A DNA stretch of 7,434 nt from DSAR01 sp034437315 (GTDB lineage: Bacteria; Chloroflexota; Anaerolineae; B4-G1), in assembly GCA_034437315.1 (NCBI GenBank), contig DAOTUC010000144.1, forward strand, positions 1 through 7,434, given 5' to 3'. A program made the translations under genes and the position numbers. Under the pieces are notes generated by a model. It saw nothing but the letters and a program-made list of their open reading frames with translations. It made no database searches and was not told the DNA's origin. Shown one piece after another: positions 1 through 6,231 of this stretch. Each line of letters opens with the position of its first letter. Within the stretch, counting starts at the first letter, position 1.

Positions 1-417
1 ATGAAAGTCCTATCTCACGATCAAGAAATCTGCATCGGCTGTCGTACCTGTGAGGAGGTTTGCTCCGAAACCTGGTTCAAGGTCGTCGACGCGGAAAAGT
101 CCAGGACGCGCATCCACGAGAGCGCGGAAGGCGGGTTCTACGCCACCTTCTGCAATCAGTGCGGCGCGTGCATCGACGTTTGCCCCACCGAGGCCCTTTA
201 TCGGGATAAGCGGGGCATTGTTCGTTTGCGGGAGAAATTATGCGTGGGCTGTCTCTCGTGTGTAGGATTCTGCCCGTACCTGGTGATGTACACCCACGAG
301 GATCAGACAGAACCGTTCAAGTGCATCGTCTGCGGGAAGTGCGCGGATGAGTGTCCCGCCGGCGCATTGGCGATTGTCGAGGTCGATGAACCGCTGCCGG
401 CGTTCAAGGCAGAATAG
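1..417 (+). CDS. Polyferredoxin with four predicted [4Fe-4S] clusters, AOR electron-transfer partner
   Basis: This 138-residue cytoplasmic protein probably carries electrons between the adjacent AOR-family enzyme and a cellular redox partner. Sixteen cysteines fall into four C-x2-C-x2-C-x3-C motifs: C11/14/17/21, C51/54/57/61, C81/84/87/91 and C108/111/114/118. The last cysteine is followed by proline in motifs 2-4 but by serine in motif 1. No signal peptide or membrane segment is visible. The layout resembles the HycB/YdhY-like ferredoxin subunits encoded beside AOR genes, and the BamC-type subunit beside BamB. The stop lies 17 bases before the AOR start, which suggests co-transcription and a complex. 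The ATG is the first base of the window, so an upstream start or an upstream ribosome-binding site cannot be checked. The cluster count is read from motifs; the partnership is inferred from position. Confidence 0.93.
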   Translation: MKVLSHDQEICIGCRTCEEVCSETWFKVVDAEKSRTRIHESAEGGFYATFCNQCGACIDVCPTEALYRDKRGIVRLREKLCVGCLSCVGFCPYLVMYTHEDQTEPFKCIVCGKCADECPAGALAIVEVDEPLPAFKAE

Positions 418-434
418 CGAGACAGGAGGATCAA

Positions 435-2585
435 ATGAGTGAAAAACAGATGAAAGATCCCGTTCTGGCCGAATTCACGTACGACGCGCCGACCATTGAG
501 CGCGGATACGCCGGTCAGACACTGTACGTCAACGTATCAGATAACGATATCGCCGCCAAGCCGGTCACCGAGGAGATGAAGGAAAAGTTCACCGGTGGGC
601 GCGGTTTCGACCTGTGGCTGCTCTGGCAGGGCGTCGAGGATGATACCCAGTGGGACGATCCGGAGAATGAGGTCGTCATCTCCACCGGGCCGTGCGGCGG
701 TATCACCCAGTATCCCGGCTCCGGCAAATCGATCGCCGCCGCTATCTCCCCGCTGACCCACGTCCCCATCGACAGTAACGTCGGCGGGCATTTCGGCCCC
801 TACCTCAAATTCGCCGGCTGGGACGCCATTGAGGTGCAGGGCAAAGCGGAAAAGGACGTCTTCGTCTTCATTGATGGCCCGGCCGGCAAAGTGCGCATCC
901 TGGAAGCGCCCGAAGACGCCCCGACCGACACACATCTCCTGGGCCAATGGTTGATGGATCACTTCGCCGAGGATGAGAAGGATAAGCACTGGCTATCTTT
1001 TGTCACCACCGGGACGGCGGCCGAACATGCCTACATGGGCTGCCTCAACTTCAGCCTGTACGACCGCAAACGTGAGGACCTGCGCTACAAGCAGGCCGGG
1101 CGCGGCGGGATCGGCGCCGTCTTCCGCGACAAGCGGGTCAAGGCCCTGATCGTTCGCTCCTTCCCAGTCAAGGGGGACTCGAACGCCCCGGATGACCTGG
1201 GCCGTCTGATCGAGACCGGCGCACGGATGCATCGGGAGATCGCCAAGTTCGACTCGTCGCAGAATCAGATGCGCAAAGGAGGCACATCCTACCTGGTGCA
1301 GATTATGGACGATTATGACCTGCTCCCCGTGATGAATTACAAATTCGGTTCCCATCCAGAAACCCCCAAGATCAACGGCGAGGTCTGGATCGACCGTTAC
1401 ACCCAGGGTCTACCGGATGGCTGCTGGTACGGTTGTACGATGGCCTGCGCCCACGCGGTGGACGAATACGAGGTGCGCACCGGCCCATACAAGGGGCAAT
1501 CGGTGATCGTTGATGGCCCAGAATACGAGACCATCGCTGGCGTCGGGTCGAACTGCGGCATTTTCGAGCCTTGGGTCATCCTGGAGATCAATTTCTACTG
1601 CGACACCTACGGCATCGACACCATCTCCTTCGGCACCGGCATGGCGTTCGCGATGGAGTGTTACGAAGCAGGCGTGATCAGCAAGGAAGAGACCGGCAGC
1701 CTGGAACTGACCTTCGGCAACGGTGAGGCCGCGTTGGAGGTCCTACACCAGATGGCGCGGGGCGAGGGCTTTGGCCTGATCTTCGGCAAGGGCATCCGCC
1801 AGATGAAAAAGCACTTCGTCGAGCATTTCGGCGCCGATCCTGATTTCGTGCAGGATATTGGGATGGAGGCCAAGGGGCTGGAATATTCGGAATACCTGAC
1901 GAAGGAATCATTGGCCCAGCAGGGCGGATATGGCCTGACCAACAAAGGCCCACAGCACGACGAGGCCTGGCTGATCTTTATGGACATGGTCAACAACCAA
2001 ATCCCCACCTTCGAGGATAAGGCAGAGGCGCTGCACTACTTCCCCATGTTCCGCACCTGGTTCGGCCTCTGCGGCTTCTGCAAACTACCGTGGAATGACG
2101 TGGTGGCCCCCCAGAACGCCGAGGCCGAGGAACCGGCCAAATTCCCCCAGCACGTCCAGAACTACGTCGACGTCTACAGCGCCGTCACCGGCAAGGAAGT
2201 GACCAACCAGGATCTGGTCGATATGTCGGAACGGGTCTACAATCTCCAGCGCGTGTTCAACATCCGCCTGGGCTACGGCCTGCGCGAGCACGACGCGATT
2301 CCCTACCGCTCGGCCGGCCCGGTGACCGAGGAAGAGTACGAATCGCGCGCCGAGCGGTACGACAAGCAGCTTCGCGAGTGGCTCGATTTGAACCCGGAGG
2401 AGATGAGCATCGAAGAAAAGATGAAAGCCCATCGCCAGTACCGGATGGGTCGCTACGAGAAGCTGATTGACGCCGTCTACGAGCGCCGAGGATGGAACAA
2501 CAACGGCGCGCCCACGGTCGAGAAGCTAAAGTCGCTGGGCATCGACTATCCCGACGTCCTCGCTGTGGTGAAGAAACACCTTTAA
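435..2585 (+). CDS. Aldehyde:ferredoxin oxidoreductase family protein (tungsten/molybdenum bis-pterin enzyme), variant
   Basis: This 716-residue protein belongs to the AOR family, whose members use a W (or Mo) bis-pyranopterin plus one [4Fe-4S] cluster to interconvert aldehydes and acids, or to reduce aryl-CoA in BamB-type enzymes. The N-terminal AOR domain spans about residues 22-240, with the family signatures GGRGFD (54-59), SPLTHVPIDSNVGGHFGP (105-122) and GRGGIGAVF (222-230). Cluster ligands are probably C330, C334, C338 and C546. GPEYET is at 361-366. The first pterin motif is D390-x-x-G-I-D395. The second reads T541-W-F-G-L-C546, with Thr where P. furiosus AOR has Asp489. Cluster spacing is C-x3-C-x3-C rather than C-x2-C-x3-C. 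The protein exceeds P. furiosus AOR (605 residues) partly through a charged helical insert around 630-672, before the usual C-terminal YERRGW...LGI segment. AGGAGG at 424-429, five bases before the ATG, supports the start. The substrate cannot be assigned from sequence. Confidence 0.93.
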   Translation: MSEKQMKDPVLAEFTYDAPTIERGYAGQTLYVNVSDNDIAAKPVTEEMKEKFTGGRGFDLWLLWQGVEDDTQWDDPENEVVISTGPCGGITQYPGSGKSIAAAISPLTHVPIDSNVGGHFGPYLKFAGWDAIEVQGKAEKDVFVFIDGPAGKVRILEAPEDAPTDTHLLGQWLMDHFAEDEKDKHWLSFVTTGTAAEHAYMGCLNFSLYDRKREDLRYKQAGRGGIGAVFRDKRVKALIVRSFPVKGDSNAPDDLGRLIETGARMHREIAKFDSSQNQMRKGGTSYLVQIMDDYDLLPVMNYKFGSHPETPKINGEVWIDRYTQGLPDGCWYGCTMACAHAVDEYEVRTGPYKGQSVIVDGPEYETIAGVGSNCGIFEPWVILEINFYCDTYGIDTISFGTGMAFAMECYEAGVISKEETGSLELTFGNGEAALEVLHQMARGEGFGLIFGKGIRQMKKHFVEHFGADPDFVQDIGMEAKGLEYSEYLTKESLAQQGGYGLTNKGPQHDEAWLIFMDMVNNQIPTFEDKAEALHYFPMFRTWFGLCGFCKLPWNDVVAPQNAEAEEPAKFPQHVQNYVDVYSAVTGKEVTNQDLVDMSERVYNLQRVFNIRLGYGLREHDAIPYRSAGPVTEEEYESRAERYDKQLREWLDLNPEEMSIEEKMKAHRQYRMGRYEKLIDAVYERRGWNNNGAPTVEKLKSLGIDYPDVLAVVKKHL

Positions 2586-2624
2586 CGTCACCTCGGGCAA
2601 ATTACGCTTATTTTATCCAAACAC

Positions 2625-2668
2625 ATCCTCCCGCGAGCGCTGTCATCGGCGTTTGCGGGAGGATTTTT
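2625..2668 (+). terminator. Strong intrinsic terminator or attenuator between the AOR gene and the sulfur-carrier gene
   Basis: Arms ATCCTCCCGC (2625-2634) and GCGGGAGGAT (2655-2664) pair perfectly. Counting G-U pairs, the RNA stem continues inward through 2635-2641 with 2648-2654, giving about 17 pairs around a six-base loop. A run of five T (2664-2668) follows. It lies 39 bases after the AOR stop codon. I see no convincing promoter between it and the sulfur-carrier start at 2688, so downstream genes may depend on read-through, giving less carrier and pump than enzyme. Confidence 0.82.
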
Positions 2669-2687
2669 GGGCAGTCGGAGCGGGTGC

Positions 2688-2888
2688 ATGATTCGGGTAA
2701 ACAATCGAGACGAAATCGCGTGGCGGGAGGGGATGACCGTCTCCGATCTTCTGGAACAATTCCGCTACACCTACCCCCACATCATCGTCAAAGTGGACAG
2801 CGCGCTCGTCCCCGAAGAGGATTACGACACGTACACCATACCGGATGGGGCTGACGTGCGCGTGATTCATCTCATCGCGGGTGGTTGA
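2688..2888 (+). CDS. MoaD/ThiS-type ubiquitin-like sulfur carrier
   Basis: This 66-residue protein has the beta-grasp sulfur-carrier pattern: a starting beta strand (MIRVNNRDEIAW), a helix with TVSDLLEQF, the strand HIIVKVDSALVP, and a C-terminal segment ending exactly in AGG at the stop codon. In this family the terminal glycine is adenylated by a MoeB/ThiF-type enzyme and thiocarboxylated. It then donates sulfur to molybdopterin (MoaD) or thiamine thiazole (ThiS). Position beside an AOR gene favours a role in making the pterin dithiolene for W or Mo, but the sequence alone does not exclude ThiS. No activating enzyme is in the window. The ATG at 2688 is chosen because GGAG lies at 2677-2680 and family members begin close to this strand. 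The longer frame from TTG at 2667 would start inside the T-run of the terminator. The stop is 26 bases before the MATE gene. Confidence 0.85.
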   Translation: MIRVNNRDEIAWREGMTVSDLLEQFRYTYPHIIVKVDSALVPEEDYDTYTIPDGADVRVIHLIAGG

Positions 2889-2914
2889 GCGCCTGGAACA
2901 GAGGGAGACGTCAC

Positions 2915-4291
2915 GTGAGCGTAGCTGCTGAACGGCTTGAGACCATCGACCTGCGTCTCGAACGACTGACCCGGACGATAGTCAAACTCTCCGCCCCATC
3001 GGTGATAGAGAGTGTGTTGACCACGTTGGTCTATCTCGTCGACGTGGCCTTCATCGGTTGGCTGAACGACCCGGCGGCGCTGGCGGCGGTGGGCCTGAGC
3101 GGCGCCCTGATGTGGGCGGCCGATGGCCTGTTTCAAGCCCTGTCGATCAGCGCGTCGGCGATGGTCTCCCGCTTCTGGGGCGGGCGAGACTTTGAGGAGG
3201 CGCGCACAGTCTCCGGGCAGGCGATCCTGTTGAGCCTACTGGCCGCCTTCCTGTTGATGGGTTTGCTGATGCCGATCTCGACCCTCTTCCTCCGGTCAAT
3301 GGGCGCCGAACCGGATGTGGTGGGCCTGGGAACCATCTACGTCCGCATCCTATTGGCGACGTCGCCGGTGAGCTTCGTGCTCGTCATCGCCAACAGCATG
3401 ATGCGGGCGACCGGCGACACCCAGAAACCGATGATTATCACCGGCGTTATGAACCTGTGCAACGTGGCGCTGGCCTACGGGTTGATCTTCGGCGCCGGGC
3501 CGATTCCCCGCCTGGAGTTGGTGGGCGCCGCCCTGTCGACCAGTATCGCCCGCGCCGTCGGCGGCGCGATCGCCATAGGCGTCCTTTTTTCCGCCCGAAC
3601 GCCGCTCCATCTGCGCCTGGTTCACCTGCGGCGCTGGGATTGGTCGTTGATCTGGCGCATCGTGCGCATCTCGCTGCCCAACGTGGGCGAGACGCTGATT
3701 TCTCGTCTGGGCTACATGTTGTTCATCCGCATCGTGACCTCCCTGGGCACAGTGGCTTTGGCCGCCCACCAGTTGGCGTTGCGGATCGAATCGCTGGCCT
3801 ACATGCCCGGTTGGGGCTTGGCGACGGCGGCCGCGGCCCTGGTCGGGCAAGCGTTGGGCGCGGAGAAGGCAGATGTGGCCGAAGTGGGCATTCGCCGCAC
3901 GCTCTTGATGGGCAATGGGGCGATGGGCCTGCTCGGCGGGGCGTTCGCCTTATTCGGGCCGGCCATCGTGCAACTCTTCGGCGTTCAGGATGCTGAACTG
4001 GCGGCGCTCTCGACGATGGCGATTCGCATCGCGGCCCTGGAATTGATCGGGCTGTGCTCAGTGATGATTATCGCTGGTTGCCTGCGCGGGGCGGGCGATA
4101 CCCGCACGCCGATGATCGTCACGTTGGCCGGCACGCTATTTTTCCGCGTGCCAACGACCTATCTCTTCGCCATCCTGCTGGGGGCCGGATTAAAGGGCGT
4201 GTGGCTGGCTACGACCACCGATTGGACGATGCGGGCGCTGATCATGTTTTTCCTTTACGTGCGCGGCGGCTGGAAGACAGTCGAGGTGTAA
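2915..4291 (+). CDS. MATE-family multidrug/metabolite efflux transporter (NorM/DinF-like)
   Basis: This 458-residue integral membrane protein is a typical-length MATE antiporter, a family that exports organic cations, drugs or metabolites using a Na+ or H+ gradient. About twelve hydrophobic segments are visible after a short charged N-terminus. Two homologous halves are marked by matching motifs, RATGDTQKPM at 164-173 and RGAGDTRTPM at 391-400. Each motif is followed by a hydrophobic helix and then by a small-residue-rich segment (GAALSTSIARAVGG in half one, GVWLATTTDWTMRA in half two). The family's N-terminal pattern appears as VDVAFIGWLNDPAALAAVGL (42-61). The start chosen is GTG at 2915, seven bases after GAGGGAG (2901-2907). 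A TTG at 2885 overlapping the upstream stop would add ten polar residues unlike the family. It follows the sulfur carrier closely, so the two are probably co-transcribed, yet no link to AOR chemistry is evident. The substrate is unknown. Confidence 0.93.
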   Translation: MSVAAERLETIDLRLERLTRTIVKLSAPSVIESVLTTLVYLVDVAFIGWLNDPAALAAVGLSGALMWAADGLFQALSISASAMVSRFWGGRDFEEARTVSGQAILLSLLAAFLLMGLLMPISTLFLRSMGAEPDVVGLGTIYVRILLATSPVSFVLVIANSMMRATGDTQKPMIITGVMNLCNVALAYGLIFGAGPIPRLELVGAALSTSIARAVGGAIAIGVLFSARTPLHLRLVHLRRWDWSLIWRIVRISLPNVGETLISRLGYMLFIRIVTSLGTVALAAHQLALRIESLAYMPGWGLATAAAALVGQALGAEKADVAEVGIRRTLLMGNGAMGLLGGAFALFGPAIVQLFGVQDAELAALSTMAIRIAALELIGLCSVMIIAGCLRGAGDTRTPMIVTLAGTLFFRVPTTYLFAILLGAGLKGVWLATTTDWTMRALIMFFLYVRGGWKTVEV

Positions 4292-4306
4292 TCGAAATTT
4301 GCGAGA

Positions 4307-4459
4307 GATTTAGAAACAATACCCGTGAATGAAATATATTCCTGGGTAGGAGTCCAACCCCTGTTGGACGGTTTTAGCACAGAAACGGCCAACGGGGGTT
4401 GGCCTCCTACCCATAAGATGATTGAGTCGACACGCATTCACAGGGATTGGATTTAGAAA
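4307..4459. mobile_element. MITE-like element (133 bp) with 10-base target-site duplication
   Basis: A perfect direct repeat GATTTAGAAA lies at 4307-4316 and 4450-4459. Directly abutting it are terminal inverted repeats: CAATACCCGTGAATG (4317-4331) and CATTCACAGGGATTG (4435-4449), which match at 13 of 15 positions when one is reverse-complemented. The 133-bp interior has no ORF. It contains a second, longer inverted repeat: 4343-4370 pairs with 4386-4413 at 25 of 28 positions, around a 15-base spacer. The geometry of duplication, terminal repeats and non-coding core is that of a non-autonomous transposable element mobilised in trans. A 10-base duplication fits families such as IS4 or ISAs1, but I cannot assign one. 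Since it begins 15 bases after the MATE stop, its hairpin would also sit in that gene's 3' end. There is no T-run, so it is not a classical terminator. Confidence 0.72.
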
Positions 4460-4475
4460 TCTGGTAGCTGGATTG

Positions 4476-4594
4476 AAATCATTTGGGTGTGTTTCAAATG
4501 CTTTGAGTGCTGTTTGTAGTACGCGCGCTTTTACGGCGATAAATCGCCTACTACGAACGTGGCCCCAAATGAAATGAAATACACCCAAATCATT
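4476..4594. mobile_element. Second MITE-like nested inverted repeat, ending next to the M24 gene ribosome-binding site
   Basis: Outer arms ATTTGGGTGTGTTTC (4481-4495) and GAAATACACCCAAAT (4576-4590) are inverted repeats matching at 14 of 15 positions. Inside them, GTTTGTAGTACGCG (4512-4525) pairs with CGCCTACTACGAAC (4545-4558) at 12 of 14 positions. GGCGAT (4535-4540) and ATCGCC (4543-4548) form a competing small hairpin. An 8-base direct repeat AAATCATT occurs at 4476-4483 and 4587-4594 and may be the target duplication. It overlaps the outer arms, so the exact ends are uncertain. No ORF is present. The right copy ends three bases before the GGAGGA (4598-4603) that serves the next gene. Its terminal sequence differs from that of the neighbouring element, so the two seem to belong to different families. 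Confidence 0.55.
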
Positions 4595-4613
4595 CTTGGA
4601 GGATAGCGCTGAT

Positions 4614-5792
4614 ATGAATAAACGATTGATAGACCTATGCGCGCGTGCACGGCGAGCGAGCATCGACCTCGTGGCTCTATTTCATCACCGGGACATCCTG
4701 TATTACGCCGGCGTCGCGCGACCGGCCGTCCTGCTCGTCGCATCGACGACCGAGGAGGCGATTCTCCTGGTGCGCCGGGGGCTGCCCTATGCCCGGCAAG
4801 AGGCTACGGTCGATCTGATCGAAGCGATGAAAGGATTCCGCAGCCTGGCGTCTGCGGTCGAGGCCTTCGGCTTGAGCAGCGGCGTGATGGGCGTCGAGTT
4901 GGATCTGGCGCCGGCGACGTTGTACCGTCGCTTGCGGGATACCTTCCCGACATGGACGTTCGTCGACGTGACGCCGGTGGTTCTGACCCAACGGGCGATC
5001 AAGGACGAGACGGAGATCGCGCTCACCCGGCAAGCGGCGGCTGTGGCCGACGCGGGTCAGCAGGCGGCTATGGAGACCGTCGCGCCAGGCGTCAGCGAGT
5101 TGGCCATGGCGGCCGAGGTGGAGGCCGCAATACGGCGGGCCGGACACGATGGCTTCCAACCGCTGCGCTATCCGGAGGCCAGGGGCGGCGGCGTGCTGCT
5201 GATGAGCGGCGAGCATCTGCGCGTGCGGGGTGGGCACGGGCTGGTCGTGACCGGCGTGGGCCTGGGGCCGGCGATGCCCTACGGCCCGTCTCGCCGCAAG
5301 TTAAAAGCGGGGGACCTGGTCGTAGTGGACATCGGCTCGACTTACGGAGGGTACACCGCCGATGAGTCGCGCACCTTCGTCGTGGGAGAAGCGACTGCCG
5401 AGCAACAGGCGCTCTTCGCCGTCGCGCGCGCCGCCGAGGACGCGGTCTTCGATGCGCTGCGACCCGGCGTGAGCGTCGCAGAGGTCTACGAAAGGGCCGA
5501 GGCGGCGGTGATGCAAGGCTGGCCCTCTCACTTTGCGCCGGGCAGCCTGGTCCTGCCGGGCTTCGTCGGCCACGGCCTGGGGCTCGAATTGGACGAACCG
5601 CCGGTGTTGTGGCCCCGGGAGGAGACGCGCCTGGAGCCGGGTATGACACTGGCGATCGAGATTGAGGTCAGCGCCCCGGCGTTGGATATGGCGTCGGGCG
5701 CAATGGTCAAGGTAGAGGATACGGTGCTCGTGCAAGAAGACGGCGTCGAGATTTTAACGGTGACGCCGCGCGAACTGATCGCGTGTGGGTAA
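4614..5792 (+). CDS. M24-family metallopeptidase-like protein (pita-bread fold; aminopeptidase P/prolidase relative)
   Basis: This 392-residue cytoplasmic protein has a creatinase-like N-terminal domain (about 1-130) and a C-terminal M24 catalytic domain (about 135-385). All five dinuclear-metal ligands are visible: D239 (VVVDIG), D250 (TADESR), H320 (GHGLGLELDEPP), E349 (MTLAIEIE) and E368 (VKVEDT). Two histidines of E. coli PepP are absent. Counting from the ligands, the equivalent of H243 is P222 (MPYGP) and that of H361 is D327. It may therefore be a hydrolase of another substrate class rather than a true Xaa-Pro aminopeptidase. The start is ATG at 4614, ten bases after GGAGGA at 4598-4603. 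A TTG at 4596 in frame would put that ribosome-binding site inside the gene. The cyclophilin-like gene begins 50 bases downstream on the same strand and could share the transcript. The upstream MITE-like element may influence its expression. Confidence 0.9.
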   Translation: MNKRLIDLCARARRASIDLVALFHHRDILYYAGVARPAVLLVASTTEEAILLVRRGLPYARQEATVDLIEAMKGFRSLASAVEAFGLSSGVMGVELDLAPATLYRRLRDTFPTWTFVDVTPVVLTQRAIKDETEIALTRQAAAVADAGQQAAMETVAPGVSELAMAAEVEAAIRRAGHDGFQPLRYPEARGGGVLLMSGEHLRVRGGHGLVVTGVGLGPAMPYGPSRRKLKAGDLVVVDIGSTYGGYTADESRTFVVGEATAEQQALFAVARAAEDAVFDALRPGVSVAEVYERAEAAVMQGWPSHFAPGSLVLPGFVGHGLGLELDEPPVLWPREETRLEPGMTLAIEIEVSAPALDMASGAMVKVEDTVLVQEDGVEILTVTPRELIACG

Positions 5793-5800
5793 GGCGGAGC

Positions 5801-5817
5801 GCCAGCATCCTGCTGGC
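5801..5817. repeat. Perfect short hairpin in the M24-cyclophilin intergenic gap
   Basis: GCCAGCA (5801-5807) and TGCTGGC (5811-5817) form a perfect 7-bp stem with a TCC loop, eight bases after the M24 stop. It is followed by TCGGTGG rather than a T-run, so it is a poor intrinsic terminator. It might stabilise or separate the two transcripts, or be a copy of a small dispersed repeat. Confidence 0.5.
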
Positions 5818-5842
5818 TCGGTGGTACTGGAGGCGTTAACGG

Positions 5843-6226
5843 ATGAGCGATCGAATCATCATCAGCGCCGGCGACGTGACGGCGGAAGCCGAATTGAACG
5901 ACAGCCCCACGGCGCGGGCGATTTGGGAGGCGTTGCCCATCGACGGGCGCGCCAACACGTGGGGCGACGAGATCTATTTCGAGATCCCGGTTCAGGCAGA
6001 ATTAAGCGCCGGCGCTCGCGCCGAAGTCGAGGTAGGCGAGCTGGGTTATTGGCCGGTGGGGAGCGCGTTTTGCATCTTCTTCGGCCCGACGCCGATGAGC
6101 GCAGGGGAAAAACCACAGGCCGCCAGCCCGGTCAACGTCGTGGGGTGCACATTAGATGACGCGACCGTCTTCCGGCGGGTCGAGCAGGGAGAAACGGTGA
6201 GATTGAAGGCGGTTCCCGAGGCGTGA
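5843..6226 (+). CDS. Cyclophilin-like fold protein, TM1367/DUF369-type
   Basis: This 127-residue soluble protein resembles the small bacterial and archaeal family typified by Thermotoga TM1367, which adopts a cyclophilin-like beta barrel. Recognisable blocks are WGDEIYFEIPV (40-50), the VEVGELGYWPVGSAFCIFFG core (62-81), GPTPMS (81-86) and PVNVVG (96-101). Length fits the family. A biochemical role is not established for most members, and prolyl isomerase activity should not be assumed from the fold. GGAGG at 5829-5833, nine bases before the ATG, supports the start. It probably shares a transcript with the M24 gene 50 bases upstream, though the hairpin between them could modulate this. Its stop is five bases from the stop of the convergent histidine kinase, leaving no room for a separate terminator. 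Confidence 0.85.
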   Translation: MSDRIIISAGDVTAEAELNDSPTARAIWEALPIDGRANTWGDEIYFEIPVQAELSAGARAEVEVGELGYWPVGSAFCIFFGPTPMSAGEKPQAASPVNVVGCTLDDATVFRRVEQGETVRLKAVPEA

Positions 6227-6231
6227 CGCAG

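Noticed and set aside
537..989. 150-residue open frame on the minus strand inside the AOR gene
   Set aside because: It lies wholly antisense to a gene with clear family motifs and resembles no known protein; it is a frame shadow of GC-rich DNA.
2667..2687. TTG start extending the sulfur carrier by seven residues
   Set aside because: The start would lie in the T-run of the terminator with its Shine-Dalgarno inside the stem; ATG at 2688 has its own GGAG and fits family length.
2885..2914. TTG start for the MATE protein overlapping the carrier stop
   Set aside because: No ribosome-binding site at good spacing, and the added residues are unlike the family; GTG at 2915 follows GAGGGAG.
3457..3996. 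179-residue frame within the MATE gene
   Set aside because: The Arg/Gly/Pro-rich composition typical of an out-of-frame read, and full overlap with a well-supported membrane protein.
4514..4543. Promoter TTGTAG-N18-GATAAA inside the second MITE-like element
   Set aside because: Weak match at -35 and it lies within paired hairpin arms; too poor to annotate.
4307..4594. CRISPR array or tRNA cluster in the repeat-rich gap
   Set aside because: Repeats are inverted pairs of different sequence, not regularly spaced direct repeats, and no cloverleaf with conserved tRNA bases is visible.
4596..4613. TTG start for the M24 protein
   Set aside because: It would place the GGAGGA motif inside the coding region; ATG at 4614 uses that motif.
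4637..5365. 242-residue frame overlapping the M24 gene
   Set aside because: Low-complexity Arg/Gly-rich translation overlapping a gene with all five metal ligands in the other frame.
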